Shown: positions 18,058 to 25,323 of the stretch, one piece after another | Position numbering within the stretch: the first letter of the stretch is position 1 | Layout of the letters: each line of letters opens with the position of its first letter | Origin: an uncultured Rhodospirillales bacterium | GTDB lineage: Bacteria > Pseudomonadota > Alphaproteobacteria > Acetobacterales > Acetobacteraceae | Length of the DNA: 64,000 nucleotides | NCBI GenBank assembly: GCA_903865895.1 | Contig: CAIPLM010000014.1 | Span: forward strand, 34,109 to 98,108 | Reading direction: 5' to 3' | The notes under the pieces: model-generated | Databases searched by the model: none | Told to the model about the DNA's origin: nothing | The model's input: only the letters and a program-made list of their open reading frames with translations | Program-made: the position numbers and the translations under genes

Positions 18058-19212
18058 TCATCCCCTCCGCATAATGGCGATCGAGCCGTCGCCCATGTCG
18101 CCATAGCCCGTCACCAGGCCGATCTCGGCGCCGGCCACCTGCGCCGCCCCGCCATCCCCGCGCAATTGGCGGACGAGTTCGACGATGTGGTTCATCCCTG
18201 CCATATGCGCCTGCGACAGCAGCCCGCCATGGGTATTCACCGGCAGTCGCCCGCCGAGGCCGAGCGCGCCGCCCTCCACGAAGGCGCCGCCCTCGCCCTT
18301 GGCGCAGAAGCCGAGGTCTTCAAGCTGACACAGCACGATATAGGTGAAGCAATCGTAGATCTCGGCGACGTCGATATCGGCGTGGGTGACGCCAGCCATG
18401 GCGAAGGCCCGAGGGGCCGCCTTGGCGATGCCGAGCCGGGTCAGTTCCGGGCGCTGGGTGATCACCGAGGGCGAGTCCGGGTGGCCCTCGGCCATGCCGG
18501 AGATCAGCACGCGCGGGCGGCGCATGTCGCGCGCCGCATCCGCCGCGCTGATCACCACTGCTGCCCCGCCGTCGCTTTCCAGCGAGCAATCGAGCAGGCG
18601 CAGCGGGTCGGAGATCATCCGGCTGTCCTGGTGGTCGTCGATGGTGATCGGCTTGGTCATCGCCGCATTGCCGTTGAGGATGGCGTGATTGCGGGTGCTG
18701 ACCGCGATTTCCGCGAGTTGGCGGCTGGTGGTGCCGTAGAGCTCCATGTGGCGGCGGGCCATCGGCGCGTAGAGCTGCGCCGGCGCGATGCCGCCTAGTG
18801 GCATCTCGAACTCACCGACCACGCGGAACTGCGGCATCTGGTGCACGCGGGTGCTGATGCGGGCGCCGGAATAGCCGGTGCGACCGATCGGCAGCAGCAC
18901 GTGGCGGCAGATACCCGCGGCGATGGCGGCCGCCGCACACTGGATCGCCGCCACCGGGCTCGCGCCGCCCATCGGCGTGGTGGCGGAAAAGCGCAAATCG
19001 GGGATGCCGAAATTGGTGATGAAATCCTCCGCCACCACCGCGCCCGAGGCGATCGGGATCACCCCGTCAATATCGCGCGGATAGAGCCCGGCATCGGCGA
19101 TGGCGGCCAACGAGGCTTGCAGGGTGAGGGAGAGCGAACTGCCCTGCGCCTCGCCGCGCCGATAGCTGGTCTCGCCGATCCCGCTAATCGCGGCGACGTC
19201 GCGCAGGCCCAT
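18058..19212 (-). CDS. Thiolase-superfamily protein (SCP2/Ltp type) lacking the N-terminal nucleophilic cysteine
   Basis: Encodes 384 residues from ATG 19212. Thiolase signatures are AAISGIGETSYRRGE, VCxLED-like CQLEDLGFCAKGEGGAF and the C-terminal LPVNTHGGLLSQAHMAGMNHI with its histidine. At the position of the catalytic Cys (NNNCATGS in SCP2 thiolases) it has MGGASPVAAI, with glycine near residue 83, and the C-terminal catalytic Cys is also absent (VTGYGDMGDGS). Members with an OB-fold partner include aldolase-like Ltp2, so a retro-aldol or carrier role is more likely than thiolysis. Read from sequence plus family knowledge; substrate unknown. Confidence 0.85.
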   Translation of the reverse strand: MGLRDVAAISGIGETSYRRGEAQGSSLSLTLQASLAAIADAGLYPRDIDGVIPIASGAVVAEDFITNFGIPDLRFSATTPMGGASPVAAIQCAAAAIAAGICRHVLLPIGRTGYSGARISTRVHQMPQFRVVGEFEMPLGGIAPAQLYAPMARRHMELYGTTSRQLAEIAVSTRNHAILNGNAAMTKPITIDDHQDSRMISDPLRLLDCSLESDGGAAVVISAADAARDMRRPRVLISGMAEGHPDSPSVITQRPELTRLGIAKAAPRAFAMAGVTHADIDVAEIYDCFTYIVLCQLEDLGFCAKGEGGAFVEGGALGLGGRLPVNTHGGLLSQAHMAGMNHIVELVRQLRGDGGAAQVAGAEIGLVTGYGDMGDGSIAIMRRG

Positions 19213-19228
19213 GGTCAATCTCTCCGGT

Positions 19229-19840
19229 TCAAGGCGGCAGTTTATAGAGCTCGATGCGGATGCGGCCGTTATGCGCCAGCGTATGGTGCGCCGCCGCCTC
19301 CGAGCCGCTGGCCCAGACGAATACGCCGCGGCCGACCTGGGCGGAATTGACCTGCACCAGGCTCTGGATGCGGTTGACGTCCTGGCCAATCGCCGGCGGG
19401 AAGGAGGCGACGACGATCGCCGCATCATCCGGGCGCAGCCGCAGCAGGGTGGCCAGCATGCCGCCGCGGAACAGGAAGCTGTCGGCGCCGATTTCGCGCA
19501 CCACTTTGCCCAGCCCATCCAGCACGTAAATGCGCGGCGCCATCATGGTGCGCCCCTGGGCGACGCTGCCGATGCCCACCGCCGCCGGCGCGCCGCCGGG
19601 GGCGAAGCGGAAGGCGGTGTAGAGGCTCAGCCCCTCCGGCGTCTTGAGGCAGGGCGAGCCGGCATCGACGTCGGCGAAGTTGAATTTGCCGTCGGGCAGG
19701 ATGATGGCCGCCCCGGCGGCATCGGCCGAGGGGGTGTCGGGGCAGCTGCGGGCGCCGATATCGAGCAGCGGCGGCAGGTCGGGCGGCGGCGGCACGCAGC
19801 CGGCGAGGCAGAGCGCCAGGAGAGCCGCGAAGCGCTTCAT
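19229..19840 (-). CDS. Putative lipoprotein of unknown function (203 aa)
   Basis: The N-terminus MKRFAALLALCLAGCVPPPPDLPP is a lipoprotein signal with lipobox LAGC. The mature protein contains AIILPDGKFNFADVDAGSPCLKTPEGLSLYTAFRFAPGG, loosely like MalM-type periplasmic proteins, but that likeness is weak. It ends RIRIELYKLPP. Its ATG overlaps the stop of the next lipoprotein gene upstream (4 bp), so the two are co-translated and probably act together at the envelope. The 16-bp gap to the thiolase gene downstream could make them one transcript. Confidence 0.6.
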   Translation of the reverse strand: MKRFAALLALCLAGCVPPPPDLPPLLDIGARSCPDTPSADAAGAAIILPDGKFNFADVDAGSPCLKTPEGLSLYTAFRFAPGGAPAAVGIGSVAQGRTMMAPRIYVLDGLGKVVREIGADSFLFRGGMLATLLRLRPDDAAIVVASFPPAIGQDVNRIQSLVQVNSAQVGRGVFVWASGSEAAAHHTLAHNGRIRIELYKLPP

Positions 19841-20556
19841 TTGAGCAGCGTCCCGAGTGCGTCGGTCACCCGGTCGATGGCGTCCTGCATGCCCATTACC
19901 GCCTTCGCGGGGTCGGCGAACAGCAACTCGGAGTTGGTGAACACGTAGGCCGGGTCGGGCGAGAGGCCGACGAAGCCGGCGGCGTTGACCAGCGGGTTGT
20001 AGATGATGGTGTCGCGCATCAGCACGGTGGAGCCGCCGGCCTGGGTCATGCGGCAGCGCAGGCCGAGGAAGGGGCGGTACGGCGCCGCGTCGCTCACCCC
20101 GGCGGCGACGTAGCCGAAGCGGGCAACGATGCAGTCGAGATAGGCGTCAGGCTTGGCGTCGGCGGCGAGGTTGCCGTAGCTGTCAGCGAGGAAGTCGGTG
20201 CGGTCGGTGCGGGCGCTGGCCTCCACCACCTCGTAGCCGCGCGCCTTGAGGGCGGCAATCATCTTGGTGCGAAATATCCCCTGCCCGTCGAAATTCTGCG
20301 GGGCGATGGAGTCGCGGAATTTGCTGTCGAGATTGGCCTGGATGGCGGCGCCGACCAGGGCGCCGACCAGGCCGAAGCCCTGCGCCGGCGAGGAGGCGAG
20401 CAGCGCGGTGGGGCCAGCGGTCGGCCAGCCCGGCGAGAGGACGGCCAGCGTTTTCACCGGGGTGGCGCCGCGATCATAGGGGATCACCGGCACGGCGCAG
20501 GCGCTCAGCAGGAACAGCAGGCCCAGCACGGTCAGGCCTTTGAGACGGCAGACCAT
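19837..20556 (-). CDS. Putative lipoprotein of unknown function (239 aa)
   Basis: From ATG 20556 the protein begins MVCRLKGLTVLGLLFLLSACAVPVIPYDRG, a lipoprotein signal with lipobox LSAC. The mature part has KTLAVLSPGWPTAGP, a small Gly/Ala segment GFGLVGALVGAAIQANLDSKFRD that could be membrane-associated, and a final part with NSELLFADPAKAVMGMQDAIDRVTDALGTLLK. No family recognised. It is translationally coupled to the lipoprotein gene at 19229-19840, and its start is divergent from the PLP enzyme gene. Confidence 0.6.
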   Translation of the reverse strand: MVCRLKGLTVLGLLFLLSACAVPVIPYDRGATPVKTLAVLSPGWPTAGPTALLASSPAQGFGLVGALVGAAIQANLDSKFRDSIAPQNFDGQGIFRTKMIAALKARGYEVVEASARTDRTDFLADSYGNLAADAKPDAYLDCIVARFGYVAAGVSDAAPYRPFLGLRCRMTQAGGSTVLMRDTIIYNPLVNAAGFVGLSPDPAYVFTNSELLFADPAKAVMGMQDAIDRVTDALGTLLK

Positions 20557-20681
20557 CCGTCCGCTCCATCGTTTATTGTTGGACCCAGCCTCGCATGGCG
20601 GATCGTCAACCGCAATATTCCCGCCGCCCTTCCCTTGCATCCCTGCCTGCGGTTCACTGGCGGCAACACGGAGGACCCGCC

Positions 20682-21632
20682 ATGACCCTGCACGCCCCGA
20701 GCCTGGCCGAGATCGATGCCGCGCGGAGCCGCATCATGGGCACCGCCATCCGCACGCCGCTGATCCGCCTGCCCGATCGGGACGGCGATAACGAGATCTG
20801 GCTGAAGCTCGAAACGCTCCAGCCCGTCGGCTCCTTCAAGCTGCGCGGCGCCGGCAACTGCATCCTGAGCGCGCCGCGAAACCAACTCGCCAACGGCGTC
20901 TACACCGCGAGTGCGGGGAATATGGCGCAAGGGGTGGCGTGGATGGCGCGCGAGCTTGGGGTGCCCGCCAAGGTGTTCGTGCCGAGCCATGCGCCCGAGG
21001 CCAAGGTGGCGGCGATCCGCGCGCTGGGCGGCGCGGTCGAGAAAATCAGTTTCGATGACTGGTGGACCATCATGATCGACCACGGGCGCGCCGGCGAGGC
21101 CGGCTGCTTCGTGCATCCGGTCTGCGATACCCAGGTGATGGCGGGTAATGGCACGATCGGGCTCGAAATCGCCGAGGATCTGCCGGATGTGGATGCCGTG
21201 ATCGTGCCGTTCGGCGGTGGCGGGCTGGCCTGCGGCATCGCGGCGGCCCTGCACGCGGTGCGGCCGGCGGCGCGGGTGATCGCCTGCGAGGTGGAGGGCG
21301 CCGCCCCGCTCACCGCCGCACTGGCCGCCGGCCAGCCTACCACGGTGGAGTATCGCCGCAGCTTCGTCGACGGCATCGGCAGCGCTGCCGTGCTGCCGGC
21401 CATGTGGCCGGTGGTGCGCCAGCTGATCGCCGAGACCAGCGTGGTGCCGGTGGCGGAGATAGAGGATGCGCTGCGGCTGATGATCAACCGGCTGCACATC
21501 ATCGCCGAGGGCGCCGGCGCCACCGCGCTGGCCGCGGCGCGGCGCAGTGGCATGAAGGGGGCGAAGATCGTGTGCATTGTCTCGGGCTCCGGCATCAACT
21601 TCGCCGAAGTTTTGCGGATCATGGCCGGATAG
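20682..21632 (+). CDS. PLP-dependent threonine/serine dehydratase-like protein
   Basis: Encodes 316 residues from ATG 20682, with GGAGG 6 nt upstream. Fold-type II PLP features are KLETLQPVGSFKLRGAGN (the Lys after SF forms the Schiff base), SAGNMAQGVAWMARELG, PFGGGGLACGIAAAL (phosphate loop) and SGSGINF at the end. It lacks the C-terminal ACT-like regulatory domain of biosynthetic IlvA, so it is the short catabolic type or a racemase relative such as serine or hydroxyaspartate dehydratase. It overlaps the convergent MFS gene by 14 bp. Confidence 0.86.
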   Translation: MTLHAPSLAEIDAARSRIMGTAIRTPLIRLPDRDGDNEIWLKLETLQPVGSFKLRGAGNCILSAPRNQLANGVYTASAGNMAQGVAWMARELGVPAKVFVPSHAPEAKVAAIRALGGAVEKISFDDWWTIMIDHGRAGEAGCFVHPVCDTQVMAGNGTIGLEIAEDLPDVDAVIVPFGGGGLACGIAAALHAVRPAARVIACEVEGAAPLTAALAAGQPTTVEYRRSFVDGIGSAAVLPAMWPVVRQLIAETSVVPVAEIEDALRLMINRLHIIAEGAGATALAAARRSGMKGAKIVCIVSGSGINFAEVLRIMAG

Positions 21633-22854
21633 GGGTCGTCCGCCGTACCGCCAGCATTGCCAGGCCGCTGACCGCCGAACTGGCCAGCATGGCGAACAGG
21701 CACCAGCGCCAGGCGGTGAGGCTCCCGGTGCCGCCGGTGGCCGACAGCACGATGCCGCAGGTCCAGGCGCCGATGAAGCTGCCGATATTGGTGAGCGTCA
21801 CCTGCACCGCCAGCACGGCGCCGCGCGCCGAGGGTGCGGCGTGGGACATGATGCCGACCGGGAGGCTGCCGGCGTCGGAGAAACCGGCGCATTGGTAGAT
21901 GAGTGTCAGCACGAAAACCGCCCAGAGCGGCAAATCGAGCCCGACGATCAGCACCAGCCCGGCGATGACGGAGGAGAAGGCGGCCATGGCGATCACCCGT
22001 TCGCGCCGGCCGCGTGGTGCGGCTGCTTCGGCCCGCGCCGCCACCCAGGCGGCGACCGGCATGCCGAGTGGGCCGGCCAGCGCCGAGAGCAGGGCGAAAT
22101 CCACCGACTGCCCCCATTCATTGCCCGGCCGCCCCGCGGCGAACACCAAGAGCGCGATCCACCACACGCGAAACGCCATGGCTTCCCAGGCATTCCCGGC
22201 ACTGGCGAGCGAATATAGCAGCACCGTACGGCTGCGCACCACTACGCGCAGATTGGCGAACAATGCCGCCACTCCGCCGGGCCGGCCCGGCCGTCCTCCG
22301 ATCAGGGACCCGACGCCGATCAGGGCCGCCAGACACGCCACCGCCGCGCCGAGAAAGGCGTAGTTCCAGCCGCCGGCCATGCGCAGCAGCGCTGCCGAGG
22401 CGAAGGAGGCCGAGGTGCCGAGCGTGAGGCAGGAGGTGTAGAGCGAGATCGCCCGCCCGCGCTCGCCCTCGGGCATCGCGGCGCCCAGCAGTGTCATGCC
22501 GGGGATGTAGGTGCCGGCCATGCACAGCCCCGAGAGCATCCGCGCCACCAGCAAGGTGCCGTAGCTGCCATCCACCCAGGGAAAGCACAGGCCGCCCGCC
22601 ACCCCCGCCGCACAGCCGGCGAGGTAGATGCGCTTGGGGTCGATCATGTCGGTCAGCACCGAGCAGATCGGCGAGGCGATGGCGTAGGAGAGGAAGAAAA
22701 TGCCGCCGGCGAGCCCGGCCTCGGCCGCGGTCAACCCGAGATCACGGATGATCCCCGGCAGCACGGCGCCGTAGTTGGAGAAGCCGATCATATTGAGCAT
22801 CAGCGCCACGCACATCACCGGGATGGCGCGGCGTGGGCGGGTGGGGAGGATCAT
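21619..22854 (-). CDS. MFS transporter
   Basis: Encodes 411 residues with about twelve hydrophobic segments. Marks include the first-helix stretch MLNMIGFSNYGAVLPGIIRDLGLTAAEAGLAGG, the loop SPICSVLTDMIDPKRIYLAG and CMAGTYIPGMTLLGAAMPEGERGRA. Major facilitator carriers use the proton gradient. Its ATG overlaps the TGA of the gentisate dioxygenase gene, so uptake of gentisate or a related aromatic acid is a reasonable inference. Substrate not proven by sequence. Confidence 0.87.
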   Translation of the reverse strand: MILPTRPRRAIPVMCVALMLNMIGFSNYGAVLPGIIRDLGLTAAEAGLAGGIFFLSYAIASPICSVLTDMIDPKRIYLAGCAAGVAGGLCFPWVDGSYGTLLVARMLSGLCMAGTYIPGMTLLGAAMPEGERGRAISLYTSCLTLGTSASFASAALLRMAGGWNYAFLGAAVACLAALIGVGSLIGGRPGRPGGVAALFANLRVVVRSRTVLLYSLASAGNAWEAMAFRVWWIALLVFAAGRPGNEWGQSVDFALLSALAGPLGMPVAAWVAARAEAAAPRGRRERVIAMAAFSSVIAGLVLIVGLDLPLWAVFVLTLIYQCAGFSDAGSLPVGIMSHAAPSARGAVLAVQVTLTNIGSFIGAWTCGIVLSATGGTGSLTAWRWCLFAMLASSAVSGLAMLAVRRTTPIRP

Positions 22855-23921
22855 GCCCCCTCTTCGCGGTAGAGCCCGAGCGACTCGATCACTGGCAGGT
22901 CATTGAACTGGAACAGCACCGCATCCTCGCTGGCCGAGGCGTTGGCGTGCTGGTGCCAGGCCCAGGAGGGTATGCAGAAGATATCGCGCTCCGACCAGTC
23001 GAAGCGCTGCCCGGCGATGATGGAATGGCCGCTGCCCTTGGCGCATTGGTAGACCGCGCTGCCGGTATGGCGATGCGCCTTTGTGGCCTCGCCGGGGCGC
23101 AGGAGCTGCATCGCCGCCCCGATGGTCGGCATCACGTGGCCGCCGGTGAGCGGGTTGACGTAGCGCATCAGCGCGCCGTCATACGGTGAGCCGGGGGCGG
23201 CGGCGGCGTAGCGGCGCAGGCTGTCATAGGTCGGCGCCCATTCGTATTTCAGCAGCGGGGAATGCGGCTTGTCCCAGCTGCCGCCGGTGGGGTGCAAGGC
23301 GGGGGCGGCGTAGATGGCGCTGGTGTCATCGACGGGGAAGCTCACCTCCTGCGCCAGCTTGGGGTGCACCTCGAAGAAATTGGCCTCCATCGCGTTGACC
23401 AGCGGGATGTCGAGCCCGTCCTGCCAGATGCAGGTGGTGCCTTCGGCGCTGACGCCGTGCTCGTGCCAGGTGCCGTTCGGGGTCAGCACGAAATCATTGC
23501 GGCCGAGGGTGATCTTGTGCCCGTCCACCACGGTATAGGCGCCCTCGCCCTCCATGATGAAGCGCAGGGCGGAGGAGGAATGGCGGTGCGAGCTGGCCTG
23601 CTCGCCGGGGTTCATCACCTGCAAGCCGGTGTAGAGCCAGCCGACGGCGGCGGCGACGTCCTTGCGGCCGGGGTTGACGAGATAGACCACCCGCCGCCCG
23701 GCGCGCTCCGGGGTTACCAGATCGAGCGAGCGCAGCACATGGCCGCGCAGATCGGCGTAGCGCCACATCATCGGGTGCGAGCGCGAGACCGGCTCCCACG
23801 GCTCGATGGTGTTGGCGACCGTCCACAGCGCGCCGGCATCGAGGGTGTCCAACTCGGCGTAATAGGCTTCGAGCTCCGGGGTATCCTCGACATTGGCCCG
23901 CCCCGCCACGTTCTCGCGCAT
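22851..23921 (-). CDS. Gentisate 1,2-dioxygenase (bicupin)
   Basis: Encodes 356 residues with two cupin domains. The first has QVMNPGEQASSHRHSSSALRFIMEGEGAYTVVDG and TPNGTWHEHG, providing His ligands for Fe(II). The second has LRPGEATKAHRHTGSAVYQCAKGSGHSIIAG and PSWAWHQHANAS. The N-terminal YYAELDTLDAGALW is typical of gentisate dioxygenases. It opens the ring of gentisate to maleylpyruvate. The MFS gene is coupled downstream. The usual maleylpyruvate isomerase and hydrolase genes are not beside it, so the pathway is split or the substrate differs (for example 1-hydroxy-2-naphthoate). Confidence 0.88.
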   Translation of the reverse strand: MRENVAGRANVEDTPELEAYYAELDTLDAGALWTVANTIEPWEPVSRSHPMMWRYADLRGHVLRSLDLVTPERAGRRVVYLVNPGRKDVAAAVGWLYTGLQVMNPGEQASSHRHSSSALRFIMEGEGAYTVVDGHKITLGRNDFVLTPNGTWHEHGVSAEGTTCIWQDGLDIPLVNAMEANFFEVHPKLAQEVSFPVDDTSAIYAAPALHPTGGSWDKPHSPLLKYEWAPTYDSLRRYAAAAPGSPYDGALMRYVNPLTGGHVMPTIGAAMQLLRPGEATKAHRHTGSAVYQCAKGSGHSIIAGQRFDWSERDIFCIPSWAWHQHANASASEDAVLFQFNDLPVIESLGLYREEGA

Positions 23922-23988
23922 CGCCCACTCCCAGGTTTTTTGCGGCCTCGATATCGACAGAGCGCGCGGCGTTGGTCAATTTGCCGCC

Positions 23989-24537
23989 ATGCCCCGCATT
24001 CACATAATCGGCGCCTCGGGCTCCGGCACCACCACCCTCGGCGCTGCGCTGGCGGCGGCGACGGGGTGGCCGCATGAGGATTCCGACAGCTATTTCTGGG
24101 TGCCGACCGACCCGCCCTTCACCACGCCGCGGCCGCGCGAGCGGCGGCTGGACGAGCTGTTGCCGCGCCTGGCCGCCACGCCGGATTGGATTTTCACCGG
24201 TTCATCGATCAGCTGGGCCGGGCCGTTGGAGGGGCTGTACGATCTCGTGGTCTATCTGCGCCTCGATCCCGCGCTGCGGATGGCGCGACTGCATGCGCGG
24301 GAGGCCGGGCGGTATGGCGCGCGGATCCAGCCCGGGGGGGACATGGCGGTGGCGAACCAGGAGTTCCTAGCCTGGGCCGAAGACTACGACACCGCCGGCC
24401 CCGAGCAGCGCAGCCGGGCGCTGCACGACGCATGGCTGGCCCAGCGCGCCTGCCCCGTGCTGCGTCTCGATGCGGCCGCGCCGGTCGCCGCCCTCACTAA
24501 CGCGGTGCTGGCGGCGGTGGGGTTCAGCGCCCCTTGA
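23989..24537 (+). CDS. P-loop nucleotide kinase-like protein
   Basis: Encodes 182 residues from ATG 23989. The N-terminal Walker A is IHIIGASGSGTTTLG (about residues 4-18). DSDSYFWVPTDPPF matches the adenylate-kinase-related family that senses or phosphorylates small substrates. A possible lid, LRLDPALRMARLHAREAGRYG, follows. It is a cytosolic P-loop NTPase of unknown substrate. It is divergent from the gentisate dioxygenase gene and overlaps the enoyl-CoA hydratase stop by 14 bp. Confidence 0.8.
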   Translation: MPRIHIIGASGSGTTTLGAALAAATGWPHEDSDSYFWVPTDPPFTTPRPRERRLDELLPRLAATPDWIFTGSSISWAGPLEGLYDLVVYLRLDPALRMARLHAREAGRYGARIQPGGDMAVANQEFLAWAEDYDTAGPEQRSRALHDAWLAQRACPVLRLDAAAPVAALTNAVLAAVGFSAP

Positions 24538-25318
24538 AGACCGGCTTGCGCTTCTCGATGAAGGAGGCGGTGGCCTCCTTGAAATCCTCGCTCGCCTCGG
24601 CCTCGCGCTGCATCGCGTCCATGCGGGCCTCGTCGCGTTGTTCGCGTTCGAGGCCGAGCTGGGCGATGAAGTATTTCGAGGCGCGGATGGAGAGCGGGGC
24701 ATTGGCGGCCAGCGTTTCGGCGTAAGCCACCGTCACCGCCTCCAGCTCATCGGCCTCGACCACCCGGTTGATCAGGCCGATGCGCAGCGCCTCCTCGGTT
24801 TTGAGGCGGCGGGCGGAGAACATGATGTCCTTGGCGATGCTCGGGCCGACCAGATCGACCAACTGCTTCAGCCCGTCCGGGGCATAGGCGATGCCGCGCA
24901 CGGCGGCGGGCACGCTGAACTGCGCGTCCGACGCAGCGAAACGCAGATCGGCGTTGAGCGCCATGCCGAGGCCGCCGCCGAGGCAGTAGCCGTGGATCAT
25001 GGCGATCAGCGGCTTCTCGAGATCGAGCATCATGCGCCGGAGTTTGCCCGGCGCCTCGCGCGCAATGCGTGCCGCCTCCGGGTCCGCCCGCGTGGTGCCG
25101 AAGCTCTTGATATCGCCGCCCGAGATGAAGGCGCGAGTGCCGGAGCCGCGCATGATCACCACTTTGATCGCGGGGTCCACCGCGTAGGCGGAGATCACCT
25201 CGATGCCGTCCTCCGCCATCCCCGGCGAGAGGGCGTTGAGCTTCTCGGGGTTGTCGAAAATCAGCCAGCCGATCGGCCCTTGGGTGCGGGCCTTGATGAG
25301 CCCTGAGGTGAGGTTCAT
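24524..25318 (-). CDS. Enoyl-CoA hydratase/isomerase family protein
   Basis: Encodes 264 residues from ATG 25318; a TTG at 25327 would add three residues and overlap the upstream stop. Crotonase blocks are GWLIFDNPEKLNALSPGM, SGTRAFISGGDIKSF (oxyanion hole) and AMIHGYCLGGGLGMALNADLRFAASDAQFSVPAAVRGI. The catalytic Glu of true hydratases is replaced around SVPAAVRG, so isomerase or related activity is possible. It ends the minus-strand series that starts with phnD. Confidence 0.85.
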   Translation of the reverse strand: MNLTSGLIKARTQGPIGWLIFDNPEKLNALSPGMAEDGIEVISAYAVDPAIKVVIMRGSGTRAFISGGDIKSFGTTRADPEAARIAREAPGKLRRMMLDLEKPLIAMIHGYCLGGGLGMALNADLRFAASDAQFSVPAAVRGIAYAPDGLKQLVDLVGPSIAKDIMFSARRLKTEEALRIGLINRVVEADELEAVTVAYAETLAANAPLSIRASKYFIAQLGLEREQRDEARMDAMQREAEASEDFKEATASFIEKRKPVFKGR

Positions 25319-25323
25319 GCGCC

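Noticed and set aside
18089..18110. Extended N-terminus of the OB-fold protein
   Set aside because: An upstream in-frame ATG near 18104 exists but would overlap the thiolase end by 47 bp and adds residues with no family support.
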